Part shown: positions 5,752-10,742 of the stretch, in pieces
Position numbering within the stretch: position 1 is the stretch's first letter
Layout of the letters: every line of letters begins with the position of its first letter
Source of the DNA: Verrucomicrobiota bacterium
Lineage (GTDB): Bacteria; Verrucomicrobiota; Verrucomicrobiia; Verrucomicrobiales; Verrucomicrobiaceae
Assembly (NCBI GenBank): GCA_021413535.1
Contig: JAIOQF010000007.1
Location: 1 to 10,742, forward strand
DNA: 10,742 nt
Direction: 5' to 3'
Position numbers and translations under genes: made by a program
Notes under the pieces: model-generated
Database searches by the model: none
What the model was told of the DNA's origin: nothing
The model's input: only the letters and a program-made list of their open reading frames with translations

Positions 5752-7233
5752 TTACAAAGGTGTGCTGGTTGGCACGTCCTTAGATGGGGACGTTTTCTCT
5801 TCGACGGGATAGAGGCGGCGCAGTGTCTCGCGACCTAATTCGCGCATCATCGTTTCCATTTCCTCGTTCACGCTGGTCACCGCGGCATCCGATCGTGAAG
5901 CACGTTTCCAGACGGCATTGGTCGCGGCGGCATTGGCGTCGACCAACTGGTTCACTTCTCGATGCCAGTGCTCCGGACGCTGGTCGCGCTTCCAGGCACC
6001 CCGGCCGCGTCCGAAATGGGCAACGGCAAGGTAACCCAGCAGCGCCAGTTTGACTTGCTCGCGGAAATGTTCGCTCGACCAGTGTAATTTGTTGTCCTCA
6101 CCGCGCACAAGATTGAAAGTCTTGATCAGGGCGTAAGCACTCAAGCCGCCGCTGAGTCCGCCCAGCAGCGCGCCGCCGCCGAAGGTGAGACCGCCGGCTT
6201 TAAGATCCACCACCAGACCCGCGAGCGCACCGGTCGCAATGCCGCCCAAGGCGCTCCAGACAGCGGCCTCGACGTGAGATGGCTCCGCAAAATCACGTCG
6301 CGCGGCTTTGAGCATCTCGCCCTTTTCATCGCGTCCTTCCAGTCCGTGCAGTTCGATGAGCTTGTTCATCGTCTGCTCCGCGCGAGTGGCGAGCGACTCG
6401 CTGAGCTTCTGCCGGGCCTCGGTCCAGTCCGCCTCCAGCGAGCTGCGGTTGAAGCCCAGCTTTTGAAAAAATGACTCCGGCTTGACCGGTGCGCCGTCGA
6501 GGGCACTGGCGGTGAGTTGATGAGCGACGATGCGCATTGCGGTTCGGAACACATCTTCGTTCCGGTGCATCCACGCGGCGCTGAGCAGGCTGAACGAGGC
6601 GCGCTTCTCCTGCGGCAGGACACCGCAAATTTTCTCCATCAGTTCACCCTCTTGCACCCAGCAGCGCGAAAACGCGTCCATATTCAGGACCTCGCGCACG
6701 AAGGAAAACTTCTGCAAGTGTTCGCGCCAGATGTTTTCCTCCGCCGCCTCTTCCTCCGCCGGGCGGGGTGATCCAGTCTGGTTCAAAATCACGACGACCG
6801 GCTTGCCGAGCCAGCCGAGAATTTCCATCTCGTGCTCCACGAAAGTTCCGCCCGCCAGGCTCTCGCTGGCATTCACGAGATAAAGCACCGCCTCGGCATC
6901 ATCGCGCACGTTTTTCATCGCCTGCTGGGCGCACCAAAGCGGGCGGTTGGTGACGCGATCCCACAGCTGGCTGAGGAACCACACCATCGGCCGCTCCATG
7001 CGCTTGAGTCGTTTTAATAGTCGCGCGGAATCGCCAAAGCCCGGCGTGTCCCAGAGCACGAGTCGCGCGCCGGCGGATTCGATCAGCGTGTAAGCCTCGT
7101 TGAACAGCGTGACATGCGCCGCATCGCGCACCTCGCCTACGTCGCGGCGCAGCAGGGTTCGAGCGAGCGTGGTCTTTCCCGCATTGGTGTGCGAGATGAG
7201 GCTGAGGGTGATCGTCTGCGGCGGAACCGGCAT
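5752..7233 (-). CDS. DUF3482-family GTPase
   Basis: Product of 493 residues from the ATG at 7233 (a GTG at 7248 would add five). The N-terminal G domain has G1 ISHTNAGKTT (residues 13-22), a switch region with HVT, G3 WDTPGFGD (61-68) and G4 VILNQTG (148-154). The first P-loop glycine is Ser and G4 is NQTG rather than NKxD, so nucleotide specificity is not assured. After a helical middle region comes a glycine-rich hydrophobic stretch (about 325-375, with LGGIATGALAGLVVDL and FGGGALLGGLSGGL) that may insert in or lie on the membrane, and then a helical, charged C-terminus. To my knowledge DUF3482 GTPases are usually encoded beside a DUF2868 membrane protein, exactly as here (48-nt gap). The function of the pair is not known to me. 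Family call is strong because motif, length and partner agree. Confidence 0.85.
   Translation of the reverse strand: MPVPPQTITLSLISHTNAGKTTLARTLLRRDVGEVRDAAHVTLFNEAYTLIESAGARLVLWDTPGFGDSARLLKRLKRMERPMVWFLSQLWDRVTNRPLWCAQQAMKNVRDDAEAVLYLVNASESLAGGTFVEHEMEILGWLGKPVVVILNQTGSPRPAEEEAAEENIWREHLQKFSFVREVLNMDAFSRCWVQEGELMEKICGVLPQEKRASFSLLSAAWMHRNEDVFRTAMRIVAHQLTASALDGAPVKPESFFQKLGFNRSSLEADWTEARQKLSESLATRAEQTMNKLIELHGLEGRDEKGEMLKAARRDFAEPSHVEAAVWSALGGIATGALAGLVVDLKAGGLTFGGGALLGGLSGGLSAYALIKTFNLVRGEDNKLHWSSEHFREQVKLALLGYLAVAHFGRGRGAWKRDQRPEHWHREVNQLVDANAAATNAVWKRASRSDAAVTSVNEEMETMMRELGRETLRRLYPVEEKTSPSKDVPTSTPL
5774..5796 (+). terminator. weak candidate terminator after the DUF2442-like gene
   Basis: On the plus strand ACGTCC (5774-5779) pairs perfectly with GGACGT (5788-5793) across an 8-nt loop, followed by TTTTCTCT. 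It begins 35 nt after the stop at 5739 and lies inside the 3' end of the convergent GTPase gene. The six-pair stem and short T-run make it a weak call. Confidence 0.3.
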
Positions 7234-7281
7234 GAGTAACGGGCCCACCCTACGCGGAATACCGTGGGAGACAACTGCCGT

Positions 7282-8646
7282 CTAAATCCATTCCACCGCC
7301 AACCCGCGCATCACCTCGTGCCAGGAGGCTGTGCGTGTTTCGATCTTGGTCGCAGCATCAGCAAAGGTCGACCAGCGCCGCTTTAATTCCGTGTCATCCA
7401 GGGTCAGCGCCAGCACCATCGAAGGGTTGGTGCTGTTCAGCTTCGTCATGACGCTCTCCGCCAGCGCGCGATGCACTTCAGTTTCCGGAGTCGCAGCCAG
7501 ATTGAAAACCAGCAGGACGCGCGGCGCGACTGGCTTCCATGCACTGACGAAATCGGATTCGACACCGGGAGCGATGGTGTGGCAATTCACGCTGTCGGCA
7601 TCTCGCCAGCGGGTCCGTGCCAGCTGCCGCCATCGTTCATGCGAAGCGTCGTCCAACGACAAGGCGTGGGTGACTATTTCAACTGTCGCACCATCGCCTT
7701 GAGCCGATGCGTGTATGGCCGCGAGATAGTCGCGCCATTCTGCGCTGCGCAGTTCCAGCGCGGGCACCCGATTTGCTCGCGACGACTCCAGCAAGGCAAA
7801 CAACACTCGTGGCAAGATGATGAACAGGGCGAGCGTCGTCGCATACAAGTGTATCCAAGGCAGCGCAGCGCCGGTCTTTTCCCGGTATGCTTCCGCGCCA
7901 CGATGCATTTGCCTGATTTCATCAAGCGGGATTTTCACGCCCGTTACTTTCGATGCGGGTGTGAAGAGCACGCGGAAAAAAGTCTGCGCGCTGTTTTCGT
8001 TGAGCAGCGTGCTCTCCCAGACGGCGCGGTATTCTTTCGACCATCCTCGCGCATACATGCCTGTGATGCTGCCGAACGCGAGCAAGGCCGCGCCGAGATG
8101 CAGCCAGGCGCGAAACCGGAAATTCGCCCGTCGCAGCATCGGCGGCCAGGCCAGCGTGCGGAACCTTGCGCGAATGTCTGTCATGCCGGGCGCGGCATCG
8201 GTGCTGAAGCGATCCAGCAGTTTTTCCAGCCACGACGGTGTCCTGGCGCGGTCAGGTTTTTTCAATCCATGAAAAAGACTGAACAACAGCACTGCGGCAT
8301 TCCACAGCAGGAGCGCGATGAGCGGCAGTGCGAGCAGATTGATTTCGCGCTCCTGCCCCAGCGCGGCGAAGCACCATCCGGCGATGAAGGCAATCGCCGA
8401 GCTGAACGCAACGATCCAGCCGGGCACCACGGGAACTCGAAGGCTCTCGGCCAAGGCGGGCATGCGAGATTTTGCGATGAGCTGCGAGGCGCGATCGATG
8501 GGATTTCGGGCGGCGAGCGTGATTCTTCGCAGCGTGGCGGCATCCCACATCTCGTCGCGCGCATCAGCCTCCTCAACGGCCCGGACGCGCAGGATTTGAA
8601 GAAAGTCGTTCCACTTCACAGTCCGAAGGTAGCGGGGTTCAACCAT
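7282..8646 (-). CDS. DUF2868-family polytopic membrane protein
   Basis: Product of 454 residues, a full-length match in layout to DUF2868. The N-terminus (1-70) is cytosolic and charged. Hydrophobic segments lie at about 76-97 (GWIVAFSSAIAFIAGWCFA), 103-126 (NLLALPLIALLLWNAAVLLF), 181-201 (LHLGAALLAFGSITGMY) and 262-288 (WIHLYATTLALFIILPRVLF). Between TM3 and TM4 is EYRAVWEST, resembling the conserved segment of the family. The last 165 residues form a soluble alpha/beta region with strand-like RVLLVFNLAAT and MVLALTLDD. The start at 8646 overlaps the stop of the DUF721 gene by 8 nt, indicating translational coupling; the DUF3482 GTPase gene follows by 48 nt. A membrane platform controlled by, or recruiting, the GTPase is a reasonable inference; no substrate or pathway can be read from the sequence. 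Confidence 0.83.
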   Translation of the reverse strand: MVEPRYLRTVKWNDFLQILRVRAVEEADARDEMWDAATLRRITLAARNPIDRASQLIAKSRMPALAESLRVPVVPGWIVAFSSAIAFIAGWCFAALGQEREINLLALPLIALLLWNAAVLLFSLFHGLKKPDRARTPSWLEKLLDRFSTDAAPGMTDIRARFRTLAWPPMLRRANFRFRAWLHLGAALLAFGSITGMYARGWSKEYRAVWESTLLNENSAQTFFRVLFTPASKVTGVKIPLDEIRQMHRGAEAYREKTGAALPWIHLYATTLALFIILPRVLFALLESSRANRVPALELRSAEWRDYLAAIHASAQGDGATVEIVTHALSLDDASHERWRQLARTRWRDADSVNCHTIAPGVESDFVSAWKPVAPRVLLVFNLAATPETEVHRALAESVMTKLNSTNPSMVLALTLDDTELKRRWSTFADAATKIETRTASWHEVMRGLAVEWI

Positions 8647-9010
8647 GCCGGAAACGAACGTCGCGCACGGTGTTGGCGCCGAAGCGTTTTTGCAGGTTTT
8701 GCAAAAGGCGCGCCTTTTGCTGGGCCAGGGTGTGATGGATCGCCGGTTGCAGCACGCGCACGGTGAGGATGCCGCGCTTCAAGCCGTCCGGCGTGGTGTG
8801 CTGAGCGATGAAGTCGCCGACCAGTTCGCGCCACGCGGCCAATGCGTCATCCAGCTGGAGGCGCTCGTCGAGCTTCCATTCGTGTAGCATCCCAGGGATG
8901 AGGGATTGCGGGGTGACAACGGGGTTGTCAAAAAGGGGGGCGCCTGCTGCACCGCGCCAGTCGGCGATGAGCCGATGGCGGAGCCGTTGCAGTTTGGTGG
9001 CGCGGCGCAT
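8639..9010 (-). CDS. dciA: DUF721/DciA-like protein (probable replicative helicase loader)
   Basis: Product of 123 residues. The C-terminal two thirds fit DUF721: AAWRELVGDFIAQHTTPDGL (58-77), then G-x-LTVRVLQPAIHHTLAQQK (80-99), then LLQNLQKRFGANTVRDVRFR (102-121). DUF721 is the KH-like core of DciA, the widespread loader of the DnaB replicative helicase; many phyla have short versions like this one. The N-terminus is basic (MRRATKLQRLRHRLIADWRG). The ATG at 9010 is the first usual start, because an in-frame TGA lies at 9080-9082 on the minus strand. It is separated by a single base from an array of nine 7-bp repeats, so there is no Shine-Dalgarno. The stop overlaps the DUF2868 start by 8 nt. 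The domain call is good; a helicase-loader role is inferred from the family. Confidence 0.8.
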   Translation of the reverse strand: MRRATKLQRLRHRLIADWRGAAGAPLFDNPVVTPQSLIPGMLHEWKLDERLQLDDALAAWRELVGDFIAQHTTPDGLKRGILTVRVLQPAIHHTLAQQKARLLQNLQKRFGANTVRDVRFRHG

Positions 9011-9011
9011 G

Positions 9012-9074
9012 GGAAGTCGGAAGTCGGAAGTCGGAAGTCGGAAGTCGGAAGTCGGAAGTCGGAAGTCGGAAGTC
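9012..9074. repeat. perfect tandem heptamer array, 9 x GGAAGTC
   Basis: Nine uninterrupted copies of GGAAGTC (plus strand; GACTTCC on the minus strand) run from 9012 to 9074. Two decayed units follow (AGAGGTC at 9075-9081 and AGAGGGC at 9082-9088). The array begins one base from the dciA start codon and would form the 3' end of its leader. The 7-bp unit contains no stop in any frame; three units encode a 7-residue period. The type recalls the short tandemly repeated heptamers of cyanobacteria, but kinship is not implied. Confidence 0.95.
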
Positions 9075-9120
9075 AGAGGTCAGAGGGCGATCTTAGCTAA
9101 GCGCAATGGGCTAAAATAAC

Positions 9121-9197
9121 CAGACTGAATGTGAGACTACGACTGAGATGCCTACTGACCTACTGCCCACTGATTTACTGACGTCTGACTTCTTTCT
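9121..9197. repeat. degenerate ACTG-rich heptamer-like array
   Basis: ACTG recurs with 7-8 nt spacing at 9154, 9162, 9169 and 9177, followed by TCTG at 9184 and GACTTCT; looser copies occur from 9124. On the minus strand it reads AGAAGTC, AGACGTC, AGTAGGTC, related to GGAAGTC of the perfect array on the opposite strand. The two arrays therefore face each other around 9089-9120. It ends just before the ferredoxin terminator. Confidence 0.6.
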
Positions 9198-9202
9198 GCT
9201 CC

Positions 9203-9236
9203 AAAAAAAAGCCGCGCCCTTCACAGAGCACGGCTT
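9203..9236 (-). terminator. Rho-independent terminator of the ferredoxin gene
   Basis: On the minus strand AAGCCGTGC (9228-9236) pairs with GCGCGGCTT (9209-9217) as a nine-pair stem with one G-T wobble and a 10-nt loop, followed by a run of T (9203-9210). It lies 23 nt after the ferredoxin stop. Stem strength, T-run and position agree, so this is a confident call. Confidence 0.9.
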
Positions 9237-9258
9237 CAAATTAAAAATGCAGCCCGCT

Positions 9259-9492
9259 TTACTCTCCGTCGTCACCGATGGCTTCGACGGGGCAGCCGGT
9301 CTTGGCTTCTTCGCAGAGACGGAGTTCCTCGTCGTTTTCCGGCTGCTTGTAGAGATAGCTGTGCCCACCGTCATCGCTGCGCGTGAAGTTGGCTGGTGCG
9401 GTCTCGCGGCAGAGGTCACAGTCGATGCACTGGTCGTCTACGTAGAACTTTCCGGCGGCGTTTTGGGCGTATTTGTTTGCTGCGTCAGCCAT
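9259..9492 (-). CDS. 4Fe-4S single-cluster ferredoxin
   Basis: Small acidic electron carrier of 77 residues. The cluster motif is QCIDCDLCRETAP with Cys22, Cys25 and Cys28, and the remote ligand is Cys67 in GCPVEAIGDDGE; together they give one 4Fe-4S cluster. A fifth cysteine, Cys60 (LRLCEEAKTGCP), is free or structural. The second CxxCxxC set of 2[4Fe-4S] ferredoxins is absent. The N-terminus MADAANKYAQNAAGKFYVDD resembles ferredoxins I associate with Verrucomicrobiota (recollection, not a search). The start at 9492 is preferred; an in-frame ATG at 9516 would add eight residues. A strong terminator follows, so it is probably a single-gene unit on this strand. The gene is divergent from the haem-synthesis gene at 9675; a functional link is only suggested by position. 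Confidence 0.93.
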   Translation of the reverse strand: MADAANKYAQNAAGKFYVDDQCIDCDLCRETAPANFTRSDDGGHSYLYKQPENDEELRLCEEAKTGCPVEAIGDDGE

Positions 9493-9516
9493 GATTGAAT
9501 TTTGAGTTGGGCACAA

Positions 9517-9544
9517 AAGGTAGGAGTTTTCACCGCGTATTCAA
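9517..9544 (-). promoter_or_regulatory. possible promoter of the ferredoxin gene
   Basis: On the minus strand TTGAAT (9539-9544), a 16-bp spacer and TACCTT (9517-9522) resemble a sigma70 promoter, with initiation near 9510 and a leader of about 18 nt. The divergent 9493-9674 region must also contain the start signals of the HemQ gene, for which I see no convincing boxes. Low confidence. Confidence 0.25.
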
Positions 9545-9674
9545 ATGGTTTTTCATCGTGCCACCCGCACTTCGCTGGGGCTTGAAACGAGGATCAGCCT
9601 GATTTTCCCCATCACGCGGCTTGTTTCGCCGGAAACCAGCTGCATGGTCTCGATCCCCATTACCTTCTCTGAAA

Positions 9675-10571
9675 ATGTCCACTATTCCCTTTCCCGTTCA
9701 GACAACTGCCACGCCAGTCAAGCCTCTCGTCCCGCTCGAAGGTCTGCAGGTGCTCCATCTTTACTACACCATTGACCAGGCGATGTGGCGCTCCCTCGGC
9801 GAAGACGAACAAAGCGCGGCCAAGGAGAATTTTATGCGCCTGGTGGCGACAGTGCGCGCCCATCCTCGCACACAGTTGCTGGTCTTCAGCGTGGTCACAC
9901 CCAAGGCCGATCTTGGATTCATGCTGCTGACGCCGGATCTCCACGATGCGAACCGTTTTGAAAAGGAACTCACGCTGGCGCTTGGCGCGGATATTTTGCA
10001 GCCGTGCTTCAGCTACTACTCGATGACCGAGCTGAGCGAATACACGACCTCGGAAGAGGAATACAAGAAGCAAATCCTGGCGGAGCTGCTCACGCAAAAA
10101 GATCACGGCACGGAGATGGTGCTCAATCCCAATGACGTGGAAGGCACGGAAGACTTCGAACTGCGCATCAACGAATGGCGGATGCGCATGAAGAAATACA
10201 ACCAGGATCGTCTCTATCCGAACATGGCGCTGGACTGGCCGGTGGTCTGTTTCTATCCGATGAGCAAACGCCGCGATGGCAAGGACAACTGGTATTCGCT
10301 GAAGTTCGAGGAACGTCGTCAGCTCATGGCCGGCCATGCGCGAATCGGTCGCACCTGGCACGGAAAAATCCGCCAGCTTATCACCGGCTCCACCGGGCTC
10401 GATACTCACGAATGGGGTGTCACCCTGCTGGCGCACGACACTTATCACATCAAGGGTATCGTCTATGAAATGCGCTTCGACGAAGTCAGCGCGCGCTACG
10501 CGGAATTCGGTGATTTCTACATCGGCCTCCAGCTCGCGCCCGACGAAGTGCTGCGCCGACTGGCCCTGTAA
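9675..10571 (+). CDS. hemQ: coproheme decarboxylase / chlorite dismutase-like HemQ
   Basis: Product of 298 residues of the chlorite dismutase-like superfamily. HemQ (ChdC) oxidatively decarboxylates Fe-coproporphyrin III to haem b in the cytosol, the last step of the coproporphyrin-dependent route. Evidence: FYPMSKRR with Tyr194, EERRQLMAGHARIGR with His221, KIRQLITGS with Gln234, then GLDTHEWGVTLLA and IVYEMRFDEVSARYAEFGDF, the family's closing signature. Spacing Tyr-27-His-13-Gln equals that of Listeria HemQ (Tyr147, His174, Gln187), supporting the catalytic Tyr, proximal His haem ligand and distal Gln of decarboxylases rather than the distal Arg of chlorite dismutases. The N-terminal ferredoxin-like half (LQVLHLYYTIDQ...) is also full length. 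The start at 9675 is chosen for fit; the frame is open to an ATG at 9621 that would add 18 basic, non-family residues. No Shine-Dalgarno. Gene context: divergent ferredoxin, then a probable clpS downstream. Confidence 0.92.
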   Translation: MSTIPFPVQTTATPVKPLVPLEGLQVLHLYYTIDQAMWRSLGEDEQSAAKENFMRLVATVRAHPRTQLLVFSVVTPKADLGFMLLTPDLHDANRFEKELTLALGADILQPCFSYYSMTELSEYTTSEEEYKKQILAELLTQKDHGTEMVLNPNDVEGTEDFELRINEWRMRMKKYNQDRLYPNMALDWPVVCFYPMSKRRDGKDNWYSLKFEERRQLMAGHARIGRTWHGKIRQLITGSTGLDTHEWGVTLLAHDTYHIKGIVYEMRFDEVSARYAEFGDFYIGLQLAPDEVLRRLAL

Positions 10572-10669
10572 TGTGTCTCGCAAATCTGGCTCGGACTTGT
10601 TCTAGACGCTGGCCGGGATAAGTTATCTGCGAATCGCGGCAGCCCATTCTTCCGAACCGGAAACCCGAC
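10572..10669 (+). other. intergenic region between hemQ and probable clpS
   Basis: This 98-bp gap has no terminator hairpin with a T-run. A weak promoter-like pair, TTGTTC (10597-10602) and TAAGTT (10619-10624) with a 16-bp spacer, could serve the next gene. A small dyad TTCCG-AAC-CGGAA lies at 10650-10662, eight bases before the next start. Neither is convincing. Confidence 0.25.
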
Positions 10670-10742
10670 ATGCCCACCATTACCGCTCCTGAAACCGGCG
10701 TTCGCACGGATGTTGAACTGGGAATGCCGTGGCATGTCATCG
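10670..10742 (+). CDS. clpS: probable ClpS N-terminus, cut by window end
   Basis: Only 24 residues are visible: a polar, disordered-looking leader MPTITAPETGVRTDVELGMP followed by WHVI at the window edge. ClpS, the adaptor that delivers N-degron substrates to ClpAP/ClpCP, has a flexible N-terminus followed by a P-W-x-V-I/V strand at just this position. The frame is open to the last base. No Shine-Dalgarno is seen. The call is tentative because the diagnostic N-D-x-x-N/T and M-x-x-V motifs would lie beyond the window. Confidence 0.5.
   Translation, partial: MPTITAPETGVRTDVELGMPWHVI

Noticed and set aside
7471..8766. 431-codon open frame on the plus strand opposite the DUF2868 gene
   Set aside because: The minus-strand frame has coherent transmembrane segments, a coupled start and a family match; the plus-strand product is Arg/Gln/Cys-rich without domain features.
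9012..9074. CRISPR array
   Set aside because: The unit is 7 bp with no spacers between copies and no cas genes are nearby.
9660..10583. 307-codon open frame on the minus strand opposite hemQ
   Set aside because: It is antisense to a clearly recognised enzyme with intact catalytic residues; the translation resembles no family.
10650..10662. dyad TTCCG-AAC-CGGAA before the probable clpS start as an operator
   Set aside because: Five-base arms are expected by chance in GC-rich DNA and no known regulator site is matched.

Overview
The window is a GC-rich, densely coded piece of bacterial chromosome. A member of the Verrucomicrobiota (or a related PVC-group diderm) is the best guess. Pointers are a short acidic ferredoxin of a type I associate with that phylum, an N-terminus that looks like the short PVC/actinobacterial-style ClpS, a HemQ-type haem enzyme, and a near absence of Shine-Dalgarno sequences. 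No rRNA, tRNA, phage, IS or CRISPR signal was seen, so the taxonomic call is an inference.

Layout. Positions 1-492 (minus) hold the first 164 residues of a secreted N-acetylmuramoyl-L-alanine amidase, cut by the window edge. Positions 635-1400 (minus) hold a more AT-rich pair of unknown genes: a small membrane protein overlapping by 11 nt with a small lipoprotein. Positions 1583-5430 (plus) hold a three-gene cluster: an ABC-F ATPase, a LolD/MacB-type ATPase and an FtsX/MacB-type permease joined to it by an ATGA overlap. A 77-residue DUF2442-like gene follows (5506-5739). It converges on a minus-strand operon running from 9010 down to 5752: a DUF721/DciA-like protein, a DUF2868 membrane protein (8-nt overlap) and a DUF3482 GTPase (48-nt gap). 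Upstream of dciA lies a perfect array of nine 7-bp repeats, then a degenerate related array, then a clear terminator of a 4Fe-4S ferredoxin gene (9259-9492, minus). Divergent from the ferredoxin is a coproheme decarboxylase/HemQ gene (9675-10571, plus). The last 73 bases begin what is probably clpS.

How the genes may work together. The LolD-like ATPase and FtsX-like permease should form one transporter of the lipoprotein-release/efflux superfamily; the ABC-F protein upstream is a cytosolic ribosome-associated ATPase that may simply share transcription. HemQ would perform the last step of coproporphyrin-dependent haem synthesis. The most intriguing block is DUF721-DUF2868-DUF3482: a four-TM protein paired with a GTPase that has non-canonical G1 and G4 motifs and a glycine-rich hydrophobic segment. 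To my knowledge the DUF2868/DUF3482 pair recurs in other bacteria and has no assigned function. Here it is translationally coupled to a probable replicative-helicase loader, whose start codon abuts the heptamer array.
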